Positions 25,893 to 34,938 of a stretch of DNA of 61,647 nt are shown piece after piece. Each line of letters starts with the position of its first letter. Within the stretch, counting starts at the first letter, position 1. The position numbers and the translations under genes were made by a program. The DNA lies in NCBI GenBank assembly GCA_945898055.1, contig CAMDGV010000020.1, forward strand, positions 1 to 61,647, in the 5' to 3' direction. Origin of the DNA: Akkermansia muciniphila (GTDB lineage Bacteria; Verrucomicrobiota; Verrucomicrobiia; Limisphaerales; UBA9464). The notes beneath the pieces were generated by a model that was not told the origin of the DNA, searched no databases, and saw only the letters and a list, made by a program, of their open reading frames with translations.

Positions 25893-25927
25893 GTGATAGC
25901 ACCTCATTAATAAACCTATCCGTAGCT

Positions 25928-25951
25928 CCTACCTAGATCTCTCTAGGTAGG
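25928..25951 (+). terminator. Hairpin after the Gfo/Idh/MocA gene
   Basis: A perfect 9-bp stem CCTACCTAG/CTAGGTAGG with a 6-nt loop, 35 nt after the stop. There is no T tract, so it may be a weak terminator or an mRNA end-stabilising structure. Confidence 0.45.
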
Positions 25952-26106
25952 GGCGGCACCGAAGCAAGCAACCCTAAAAAAGCGCGCAGAACTCAATCGG
26001 TTTTTCGTTTACTGATTTCATTAACTCGAGATCGATCCTGATTTAAACAGGCGCCCTTTTGATTCCTAATCTCGCTTCAACTTAAATCCCCCCTCGTCCT
26101 TTTAAC

Positions 26107-27510
26107 ATGGCGACCTCCGTTCAATCCTGTTCCGGACCGCGTTCTACCCGACGAGAATGGTTGCATGTCGGTGGACTAGGGGCACTGGGATTGGTACTTC
26201 CATCGGTGCTCGCTCGCACGACTGAGATCCTTCCGATCGGTACGAAATCAGGGTTCGGTCGGGCTAAATCCTGCATTCTTCTTTTTCTCGCTGGAGGTCC
26301 GCCTCAGCACGAGACCTTCGATCCCAAGCCCGATGCGCCTTCGGAGGTCCGCGACTTATTTCGTTCCATCCCCACTTCGGTTCCCGGTACGCACTTCTGC
26401 GAGACCTTACCCTACTCGGCCCGCATCGCCCATCGAATTTCGGTGATTCGCTCGATGACTACTGAGATTGATGCGCATTCCACGAGTGGCGCATTTATGT
26501 TGACCGGCTATGAGCCAGCATCAAAAGCCGAGAATGTCCCGCCAGGTCCTCAGGACTGGCCTAGCATCGCCTCCGTGGTTGGGGCACTCAAACCCAGCAC
26601 TCGTTCTCCGATGTCTTCGGTAGTGTTGCCAGAGATTCTAGCCAATGACGGTAACATCATTTGGCCTGGGCAAGACGGTGGCTTTATGGGGTCAGCTTGG
26701 CATCCCTTGATTATGCGTTGCGACCCGACTCGGTTGCCAATGAACATCGAAGGGTTGACACGTCTTGTGGACGTTCCTGAAGTCCGGCTTGATGATCGAC
26801 GCAATTTACTTCGCCAGATGGATGCACACTTCACCGCTGGGATAGAAAGTGGTTCGGTGGCTTCTTGGGATCAGACGCATCAGAAGGCTTTTGAGCTGCT
26901 CCACGCAACCGCGAGCCGTCGAGCCTTTGATTTGGAGCGCGAGCCGACGGCTGTTCGTGCCGCATATGGATTACACAAGTTTGGTCAAAGTGCTCTCTTG
27001 GCCCGGCGCCTAATCGAGTCAGGTACTCGGTTGGTTCAAATCAATTGGCCCCGGGAAGGTAAAGCTGAGGTTGCGGGAAGCCCCTTGTGGGACACTCATG
27101 CCAGCAATGCAAGCCGGGTACGTGACGTTCTTTGCCCTCAGTTTGATCGGACCTTTGCGACACTCATTGAAGACCTGTCCGATCGAGGATTGCTCGATGA
27201 AACTCTGGTAATAGCGATGGGCGAATTCGGTCGATCCCCAAAGATTAACGCGGTCGGCGGCCGTGATCACTGGGGTTCCTGCTTTTCTCTTGCCATGGCG
27301 GGTGCAGGAATTCCAGGCGGCAGCATTATCGGCGCCAGCGACCGCATCGGTGGCTTTCCCCTCGCCCGACCCATCCGACCGCGCGACTTTGCTGCGACCG
27401 TTTTCCATCTGTTGGGGGTGTCACCCAGCGCGGAATATATCGACCCACTGGGGCGTCCTCGCCCGGTCACCGACGGCGGATCTCCCATCCGCGAACTTGT
27501 CGGATCCTAA
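26107..27510 (+). CDS. DUF1501 protein (alkaline phosphatase/sulfatase-like fold), Tat-exported
   Basis: A 467-residue protein with a Tat leader (STRREWLHVGGLGALGLVLP) and DUF1501 hallmarks: SCILLFLAGGPPQHETFDPKPDAP, THFCETLPYSARIA, DETLVIAMGEFGRSPKI and GGRDHWGSCFSLAMAGAGIPGG. This family belongs to the alkaline phosphatase-like superfamily and is very frequent in Planctomycetes and Verrucomicrobia, usually beside cytochrome-linked DUF1549/DUF1553 genes. None is adjacent here, unlike the second DUF1501 gene at 55290. The substrate is unknown. Confidence 0.9.
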   Translation: MATSVQSCSGPRSTRREWLHVGGLGALGLVLPSVLARTTEILPIGTKSGFGRAKSCILLFLAGGPPQHETFDPKPDAPSEVRDLFRSIPTSVPGTHFCETLPYSARIAHRISVIRSMTTEIDAHSTSGAFMLTGYEPASKAENVPPGPQDWPSIASVVGALKPSTRSPMSSVVLPEILANDGNIIWPGQDGGFMGSAWHPLIMRCDPTRLPMNIEGLTRLVDVPEVRLDDRRNLLRQMDAHFTAGIESGSVASWDQTHQKAFELLHATASRRAFDLEREPTAVRAAYGLHKFGQSALLARRLIESGTRLVQINWPREGKAEVAGSPLWDTHASNASRVRDVLCPQFDRTFATLIEDLSDRGLLDETLVIAMGEFGRSPKINAVGGRDHWGSCFSLAMAGAGIPGGSIIGASDRIGGFPLARPIRPRDFAATVFHLLGVSPSAEYIDPLGRPRPVTDGGSPIRELVGS

Positions 27511-27659
27511 GTCGCCCTCTTTTCTTTTCTCGGCTGATTCGCCCTTGGCCTTTGGCCTCAGCCCAACGAATCCACGAATGCTGAATCAATGTTCCTTCGG
27601 ACCCTCGCGAAAAGCCACTCAGTTCACGTCTTCGACAAAATTGTAATTTCGTCAGTGCC

Positions 27660-30600
27660 CTATGGCAATTGTAGCACTCGGAAATAACGGGCCTGATCAA
27701 CGGGAGCTGAGGGGATTTCCACTTGCGTGCTCCCCGATGTCGCAGCGTTAGTACTAATAGGCGTCCAAACTATTGGAACAATTAGACTCGTCGTTACATC
27801 AATACGATACCGTTCACCCGCAATCGACTGCCAACGTAAGGCCGCAATCGATCCGTCCGGTCCAGCAACTGGAACAAGAATCAAAACCTCTTCAATCGGC
27901 GGTAATCCATCTGTCCCCACCTTAGCTCGAACTCGAAAGGACATGCTATTTGTCGACGGCAGGGTCACTCGTAAATACCAGTCTCGGGCCAAGGAATTGG
28001 TCTCATTTCCTGCCCGTAAAACCACGAGTTCAGGGTCCATATCCGGACGGATATTTGAGTAAAAAACCTGAGATATCGGCAAGGGATTATCCGAACTCAC
28101 CTGCAAATCTGCCGGTCCCGTTAGATCATAAATCTCAAAGGCCAGCGCCGTCACTGGGCCCGGATTACTAAAGAAGAAATCCTGTACCCCTGGCCCGCCG
28201 GTTGAGGCAGCAAGAAAACTGAACCCATCCGATAAGGGCAGCAGATCTTGAAAACTTGGACTCAACTCAGCCACGATGCTGTAGGGCGAAGCAAAACCAG
28301 AACGACCACTTACAGAGAAGTACCATCGCCCCTGACTCAATGGAACCGGCTGTGACCCGATTGTGATGACCAAATCCTTGTTGGTGCTGGCGGTATCACC
28401 GGTTTGATAGTCAAAAATTGTCAGCGTCGGCAACGGTAATTCCCGTCGACCCGACATTATCAATCGACTATCCAGAGAGTTAACACTGACTCGCAATCCA
28501 ATCGGACCCTCAGGCACGTCGACATAAAAGTAGTCAGGAACCACTCCATTCTGGGCCCCATTTCGGACAACCCCTGGAACTAACTGCTGTGGACTACCAG
28601 ACTGCTCGGTCGCAATTAAAGTATAAACGACCGGAGCGACACCTGAGACATTGACCACCCCCAAGTACCAGAGGCCTGGGCTCAGCGGAACGGGCAAACT
28701 AGTCCGACTGATGGCGATGCTCTCGTTGGAAAGTCCCAGATTTGAAGAAAGATAATCAAATTGGTTTAATCGAGGTAAAAAAGGTGCCCGAATCGCAACC
28801 AGATCCACATCGGCTGAGGGTGAAGTCAGCGAAAAGGTCACTCCAAGGACATCATTAGTCGAAACCGTAAAAGAAAAGTAATCGGTCAAAGAGGGGCTAG
28901 TATTGGTGGCTAACACCGAAATACCGTTGGTCAGAGGCGTAATCCGGACGCCCAAATCGACCCTTAGCGAAAACAAATTGGACGCGCCAGGATCAACGCT
29001 TCGGACTGCCATATAGTACCTCTGACCTCGTGGTAACAGTGGAGGCAAATTGGTATTTAAAACTGACTTCAATTGCCCGCCAGCAGATATGGGTCCTCCT
29101 AGCAAAACATCCGTGGACTCAGTCAGGTCCGGCAGGCCTGTCTCGCTATAAAGAAGGTAGAGCGGACCGCCCGATAGATTTGTCAAAAGATTGGTTGCTC
29201 GCTCCGCCTCTAGGGGAACATCGACAATAAAATATCGAGGTTGATCCCCAATTAGATTCGTGGTGTAAGCGATCCCATTGGCTAACCGAACCGCCGCCGC
29301 ATTGGTAGGCATAAAGGTCAAGCGCAACTGCCAATCAATCAAAGAGCCAGAAACATCCCCACGCGCATCGGTCATCGATAGCCGCCAATCGCCTAAACCG
29401 GATCTTCCTGCCAAAGGTCGCAAGGGTTCCTCAGGTTGATAGGTCAGAACAGATCCGGACTGATTGATCCAAACGCGCCCGATCTCTAGTCCGGAGAGTT
29501 GGTTGGTATCCGATGCCGCCGGCAACACGGCCCGAATCCCCAGCGCCGTGCGACCTGTTGTGGCGACAAAATTAACTCGATTAGTCGTCCAATCGGGAGA
29601 ACCGATGAAACTGGCCGTTCCTACCCCATCAATTTGAAATTCAACCGAGACTAAATTACTCGCCTTGGGCGAGGTCCGCATCGTGACATAGGCTGAGTAG
29701 TCTTGGCCCGTATTAAAATCATAGCGGCGCAAAATCGACGCATTCTTCAAATCTAAAACCAAAGCCTCTTGTCCTCCGGAACCCAGCACTTCCACGTTGT
29801 TAGTCAAAACCTCCCAACCCTCGATGAGATTGGTTCCGGCCCCATACCGGCCTGCCGGAAGAGTCTCCCAATCATTGGAAACAACTGTCGCAGAAGAAAC
29901 TCGGCTCAGATACGGCGGTTGAGCAAACTTGATCGGTGTGTAAACCCCATTGGTGCGGTCACTGAAGACCGCAAAGGCTCGATTGGTAATAATGCCAGAC
30001 GCAGTGAATAATCCTGGAGCTGAGGAAATAACCCTTCGATCACCCGTCGCATCAATAAACACGGCACTCAGAGATCCCGGACCGTTACCCAACGGGGCTG
30101 GATAGCCTGCAAGCAGGACGGGGCCAAAAACCTTCGATCCACTATTGAACCACCCGGCCACGACAACCGACTGATTCCCAGACACCGGTCGAACCCAAGC
30201 ATCGAGCGAAAAGGCCACTTGGCTCGACAGTTGGGCCACCTGTGAATTCGTGACCAACCCCGGATTCGACGATGATCCAACCCCCGGTCCGCGAAAGGTC
30301 AATCCTCTGCCCACCTGCCCCGCCGTCCCCGTTGTCCCTGATAAAGTGGCGGATGCTCCGCCTATCACATCCATCCCCGACCCATCAAATGGCCACAAGG
30401 AAACCAAACCCTGAGCCGCTTGAATTGGAAGTTTGCCGCGTCCAAATAAGCCTTCGTCATAAATACGACGCACCTCGTCTCCACGCAAAGGCCGGCGCCA
30501 CAAACCAATATCATCCAAACGCACCGCTTGTTCGGCATAGATTTTCGATGGCGAATGACCGATCCGAAATGAATCAGCCTGGTTGGTTGCGGTAAATGGT

Positions 30601-33600
30601 ACAAATCCTGTCGCAACCTCCTCGCCATTAAAATAGAGCACCGCCCTCTGAGCCACTCGATCAAAAGTAACGGCAACGTGTTGGTAGTTGCTCGAGAGCA
30701 GCACGCCTCCTAGTCCATTGGTTGCAGTCAAACCTCGATTCTCAAACAGAAGCGTCTCCAGTCCGGCAGGTGACTTTAATCGTAGAGCCAGATCCGAAAC
30801 ACGATCGTGACCAAGACGCACTGCTACATCCATATCGCTCACCGGTCGACCATCTTTGACTTGAATTGAGGCAAGGGTTTGCGCGACATCGCTTAAATTC
30901 GTGGAAGTCCCTGACAAAGTACTCGTGAAGCGCCCCGAAAGATTGCGTTCACCGTACAAGGCGACATCGAAGCAAAGGGTTACGGCACTCGGATTATGAA
31001 ACAGCACGAAGTAGACTCCCGACTGCAAGGGTGGAACATCACGGATTGAGATGCTGATCAACCCGCTCGGCGATGTGATGGTGGCCACTCGATCATTGAT
31101 GTCAGGATTTGCCGGGTCAGGAAAAGCCTCTCGCCGCACATAAACTTCCAACGGTAACCCCTTCGGCAGCAGGTTAGTCACCTGAATAATGAAGCGACTC
31201 GCATCGGGTGGCACCAAACGAAGTCGAAAATCATAGGCTTTCGGTCCAAGACAAACGGTCTCAAATTCAATGGTATCAAAGGCGGTTAACCGCTCTGGTT
31301 GAACTTGTATTTGGACAGAATTTAAAGATCCACTGGCACCCAGAACATCATCTTGCAGTAAATAATTCCATGCACCACCGACATTGAGCCCCGCAAAATC
31401 CAGAAGGGAGGTGCTTGGGCCATCTGTCGGTTGACCATAGGCAAAGCGAAGACCTGGAATATCGTCAAAGAGTCCCGTCGCACCCCCATTCACCACGAAC
31501 TGTCCCGTACCCAGATCACGGATTGCTCGGCGATTATTGATGGTCGCTCCGTAGCCTTGATGAATCAATGTGCCTTGAAGATCGGGAAAATTGTCGTGAA
31601 ACAAGGACTGGATAAGAGTCACATTGCGGACCAGACCGCTCGGACCGCTACCAAAATAGCGGATCACTCCAGGCACATCTGGGCTGCCTTCTGGGATAAC
31701 TCGACTCCCCCCAATCGGGGTCATCAATAATTCCAATCCATTGGGGCCAGGTTTGGAAAAGGGTTGGTCACTGCTCCGCACAATCAATTCAAACTCGCCC
31801 GCCTGCTGGTCCTCTGATTTAACTGCGATATAGTAAACCTCGCCATTGGCTGGGGCATTGGTTACTTCAATTCGTTCCCCACTCCCCTGCTGGGCGGACC
31901 GCTGCGCCGATGCCACCACTAAGGGTGTTAAGAGCATCAAACCTGGATCCTTTGACATATAGAGATCCAAATCTGGGCCCAACTCTGGATCCCTCAGCTT
32001 GCGACCTGTCTGACCCGTCCCGCGAGGACGAGCCAAATTCACCCCTGAAGAAATCGCAAATTCCACATAACGCCCGTTGGTAAGACCAGTGGCTTGTGCC
32101 GCAATCGGATCAAAAAGATTGGTGAAAGTGAAGAAGTGCCATTGGTTACTCTGCCCATTTAGCCCACCAAAGAGAGGTGAATTAGCACCCACCCGCCCCC
32201 CGGAAATTGGAACACCATTGGTCTGAACTGCGGTCACTTCTGAGGGTTGCACCCGCACCAAAGCCGCGGTTTCCTCAGTCAGAAATTCTGCCGTTGCCAC
32301 CACACTATTGCTCGATGATGCATCCGAGGAAATGGCCACCACAAAGTCTTGCACAATATTCGTTGCATAGGCTGGATGCAGATAGCCCGCAGTGGCACCC
32401 GCCGGAGCCTTGTAAATACGCGATGAAAGCGCATTCACATTCACTCGGCGCGCAAAAATCTGAATCACGTATTCAGAAGACAAAGGCGGCGGTAAGATCA
32501 CCCGCTCCACATTGTTCACCGCATCGAAAACCGAATTCGTAACCCCTTCCTCAACTACCTCCACCACATTGGTGCCTGGATAAGGAAGACTCAATCCCGC
32601 GCGATCGAAGCTATTCCCAACAAAGACTTCCCCAGTCACGGTGTTCGATACAATCAGATCTAGGTCATTCACCAACTTAACCCCCGCAGCAGGATTGCCC
32701 GGCGGATCAGTCCACACGAGAGTCATGTGGAAAGGGGCATTGGTCGCCACATCGGTTGGATTGGGCCGTAACCGCACCAAGTAGCTCGCCCCAGTGAATA
32801 AATCTCCACTAAATCCAGCCAGTTCGGCCACCCCTCCGCCTGGCCGAGTCACTCGCACTCCAGAATCTAAGGCGCGAGGAAGATTGGGGCGCCCCCAACC
32901 CGAATAATTCATCGTTGCCCTAAAATTCGGGACGTAAGTATCCGAAGTCACTCGCGCACTATTAATCAACATTGCCTTGAAAGCTGCAGGTTGAGCGTAC
33001 TTGGGTATTGATCGATTCGGACGTTCCCAAAACTCCTGAATCTGGGCCAAGACTCCAGAAATAGCGGGGGCTGCCATACTTGTGCCCGATAGAAATCGAT
33101 AGAAGGGTTCTACCGGTCGATTCAAATCCTCAAATAACGCGTATTGAACTGAATTTGTGTCGTACTCGGCTCCCAAACTCCATTGTGAGGAACGGGCAGA
33201 AAGGATCTGGCTTCCCGGTGCAACCACATCGGGTTTGAATCGACCAAAATCCCCCTCAATTCCCACACTCACATTGCCTCGGCTCGAATAGTCGGCCACC
33301 TCGGTATCGGTGTCGCTCGAGGCTCTCAACACCAAATTCGTCTTGAGGGTATCGTTGGTCAGAGGCGTCCGGAATTGATGTCCTCCAGCCCAAACCACTC
33401 GACCTAACTGATCTATAATCACCGAGTTTGTTAGCTTTCTCTGGCTCTCCAAGGCTCCAACGGTAATCACATTTTTGGCATTGCCCGGTGCCGAAATTGA
33501 TCCACGTAAACCACCCACTCCGTTCTCGCCTCCACCCCCAGAATTGCCAGCTGCAAAAACAAATAAAACGGGTTGCTCACCTGATTCATCAGGCAACGCA

Positions 33601-34916
33601 TCCCGCGAAGCCGCATCATAGCTGGCAGAAATCGAGTTGTAATCGTAAACGCCATTGTAACTCCAACTATTGTTGGAAATTAAAGCATTGGTCCGGGCGG
33701 CTTGCTCTTGTAAAAACACATCTGAGAGGGTCGGACCTGTCTTGAGATCAATCGGTAAAATAAACAACTTAGCTTCCGGCGCATGTCCACGAAAGTTGGC
33801 GTTGGTGACCGAACCTTGCACGGGTCCTTTCACCCCACTCGACTTCGATCCACTCCCTGCAATTGTCCCCGCAACATGTGTGCCGTGACCGTCGACATCT
33901 GACAACAGGTTGGTCGCACTTCCGACCGTCGAGACGCGATTAACTAAATCAGGGTGTTTCCAATCAATCCCTGAATCATTGACGTTTATCACCACATTGC
34001 TGCCAGTGAGGCCTTCATACGATAGCGTGTTGGTTAGATCCGTTGCGCTGCCTAAAAGGAAACCAGAACGATCATTTAGTAATTCACGATCCCGGGCCTT
34101 TTCAATCAAATGAATATCGGGCGATTGCGCCAGCACCACCAAGGAATCGACCGGAACTTCAACGGTTACCAGCAAACCAAACGGACTTCGCTGACGTGTC
34201 ACCTCCTGCACACCTACAGAGGTCAAACGACCTAGGGCTGCAGGATCGGTGACCGAGATCATTAACCGTTCCCCAGTCTCTAACGTCCGTCCGTCGATAA
34301 CTCGGGTCAAGAGTTCAGGCTCTAACTTGAAAGAGGGTTGCCAAGCGGGAAGAGCCACCACTTCAGGATCAAGTGCCAAACGATTGGCATCCTCGGTGGT
34401 GCCCTGCACCAAGAAGGCATTGTTGGGAATGTAAGAAATAATCCTCAGGCCCGCAGCCTCGATTTTATGACGAAAACTAAGGTCGGGCGAGCGGGCCGAT
34501 TGCACCAAATGAAATCCCGGTTCCGCTCCCGCTAAAAGACCGTGTGGAATAGCGATAGGAACCGACGAAGCGGTGTCGATCACCGCGTTACGGAGGTCTA
34601 AGGAATGAGAATCCTGTTGTAAGGCTCTGCCAGATTTTGGGGAATTCCGCGATCGCCATGGAAACGCGGTGTCCTCTGGATTCGGTTGTGCTCCGATTGG
34701 CAACTCGAAAAAATTCAGCTGCTTCACCCGGATCTGAGCCAATTCTGCTGCCGAAAAAGCAGTTCGAAGGGGTGCCGTGAGCGGGCTCAGACTCGCCGTC
34801 TCCGGTACGGCAGGTAAGATCGTAGGTTGAGACGAAGGCGGCTGCACCCAACGATGCACACCGAGCACCAGCGCAACCAGCGCGAGCGAGTAAATCAGAC
34901 GACGGGACAGGCGCAT
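27660..34916 (-). CDS. Giant secreted subtilisin-like (S8) protease
   Basis: A protein of about 2418 residues with a basic start and a membrane segment (RLSRRLIYSLALVALVLGV). A propeptide-like region is followed by an S8 catalytic domain with Asp near 314 (VNDSGIDWKHPDL), His near 344 (DGHGTHVAGTIAG) and Ser near 613 (LSGTSMAAPAISG). The remaining 1700 residues look like beta modules: proprotein-convertase P-like segments (VSDLALRLKSPAG, GDVSGSLIDWQLRLTF), a LamG-like region near 1430-1520 (VAVTFDRVAQRAVLYFNGEE), several PPC-like repeats, and a C-terminal module ending RYFRVLQLP. The ATG at 34916 avoids the overlap of the longer frame (34973) with the upstream gene. It directly follows the giant pseudopilin, so it may be a substrate of that machinery (inference). 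Confidence 0.92.
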   Translation of the reverse strand: MRLSRRLIYSLALVALVLGVHRWVQPPSSQPTILPAVPETASLSPLTAPLRTAFSAAELAQIRVKQLNFFELPIGAQPNPEDTAFPWRSRNSPKSGRALQQDSHSLDLRNAVIDTASSVPIAIPHGLLAGAEPGFHLVQSARSPDLSFRHKIEAAGLRIISYIPNNAFLVQGTTEDANRLALDPEVVALPAWQPSFKLEPELLTRVIDGRTLETGERLMISVTDPAALGRLTSVGVQEVTRQRSPFGLLVTVEVPVDSLVVLAQSPDIHLIEKARDRELLNDRSGFLLGSATDLTNTLSYEGLTGSNVVINVNDSGIDWKHPDLVNRVSTVGSATNLLSDVDGHGTHVAGTIAGSGSKSSGVKGPVQGSVTNANFRGHAPEAKLFILPIDLKTGPTLSDVFLQEQAARTNALISNNSWSYNGVYDYNSISASYDAASRDALPDESGEQPVLFVFAAGNSGGGGENGVGGLRGSISAPGNAKNVITVGALESQRKLTNSVIIDQLGRVVWAGGHQFRTPLTNDTLKTNLVLRASSDTDTEVADYSSRGNVSVGIEGDFGRFKPDVVAPGSQILSARSSQWSLGAEYDTNSVQYALFEDLNRPVEPFYRFLSGTSMAAPAISGVLAQIQEFWERPNRSIPKYAQPAAFKAMLINSARVTSDTYVPNFRATMNYSGWGRPNLPRALDSGVRVTRPGGGVAELAGFSGDLFTGASYLVRLRPNPTDVATNAPFHMTLVWTDPPGNPAAGVKLVNDLDLIVSNTVTGEVFVGNSFDRAGLSLPYPGTNVVEVVEEGVTNSVFDAVNNVERVILPPPLSSEYVIQIFARRVNVNALSSRIYKAPAGATAGYLHPAYATNIVQDFVVAISSDASSSNSVVATAEFLTEETAALVRVQPSEVTAVQTNGVPISGGRVGANSPLFGGLNGQSNQWHFFTFTNLFDPIAAQATGLTNGRYVEFAISSGVNLARPRGTGQTGRKLRDPELGPDLDLYMSKDPGLMLLTPLVVASAQRSAQQGSGERIEVTNAPANGEVYYIAVKSEDQQAGEFELIVRSSDQPFSKPGPNGLELLMTPIGGSRVIPEGSPDVPGVIRYFGSGPSGLVRNVTLIQSLFHDNFPDLQGTLIHQGYGATINNRRAIRDLGTGQFVVNGGATGLFDDIPGLRFAYGQPTDGPSTSLLDFAGLNVGGAWNYLLQDDVLGASGSLNSVQIQVQPERLTAFDTIEFETVCLGPKAYDFRLRLVPPDASRFIIQVTNLLPKGLPLEVYVRREAFPDPANPDINDRVATITSPSGLISISIRDVPPLQSGVYFVLFHNPSAVTLCFDVALYGERNLSGRFTSTLSGTSTNLSDVAQTLASIQVKDGRPVSDMDVAVRLGHDRVSDLALRLKSPAGLETLLFENRGLTATNGLGGVLLSSNYQHVAVTFDRVAQRAVLYFNGEEVATGFVPFTATNQADSFRIGHSPSKIYAEQAVRLDDIGLWRRPLRGDEVRRIYDEGLFGRGKLPIQAAQGLVSLWPFDGSGMDVIGGASATLSGTTGTAGQVGRGLTFRGPGVGSSSNPGLVTNSQVAQLSSQVAFSLDAWVRPVSGNQSVVVAGWFNSGSKVFGPVLLAGYPAPLGNGPGSLSAVFIDATGDRRVISSAPGLFTASGIITNRAFAVFSDRTNGVYTPIKFAQPPYLSRVSSATVVSNDWETLPAGRYGAGTNLIEGWEVLTNNVEVLGSGGQEALVLDLKNASILRRYDFNTGQDYSAYVTMRTSPKASNLVSVEFQIDGVGTASFIGSPDWTTNRVNFVATTGRTALGIRAVLPAASDTNQLSGLEIGRVWINQSGSVLTYQPEEPLRPLAGRSGLGDWRLSMTDARGDVSGSLIDWQLRLTFMPTNAAAVRLANGIAYTTNLIGDQPRYFIVDVPLEAERATNLLTNLSGGPLYLLYSETGLPDLTESTDVLLGGPISAGGQLKSVLNTNLPPLLPRGQRYYMAVRSVDPGASNLFSLRVDLGVRITPLTNGISVLATNTSPSLTDYFSFTVSTNDVLGVTFSLTSPSADVDLVAIRAPFLPRLNQFDYLSSNLGLSNESIAISRTSLPVPLSPGLWYLGVVNVSGVAPVVYTLIATEQSGSPQQLVPGVVRNGAQNGVVPDYFYVDVPEGPIGLRVSVNSLDSRLIMSGRRELPLPTLTIFDYQTGDTASTNKDLVITIGSQPVPLSQGRWYFSVSGRSGFASPYSIVAELSPSFQDLLPLSDGFSFLAASTGGPGVQDFFFSNPGPVTALAFEIYDLTGPADLQVSSDNPLPISQVFYSNIRPDMDPELVVLRAGNETNSLARDWYLRVTLPSTNSMSFRVRAKVGTDGLPPIEEVLILVPVAGPDGSIAALRWQSIAGERYRIDVTTSLIVPIVWTPISTNAATSGSTQVEIPSAPVDQARYFRVLQLP

Positions 34917-34938
34917 GACAGAAAAAGTGTGGCGGGGT

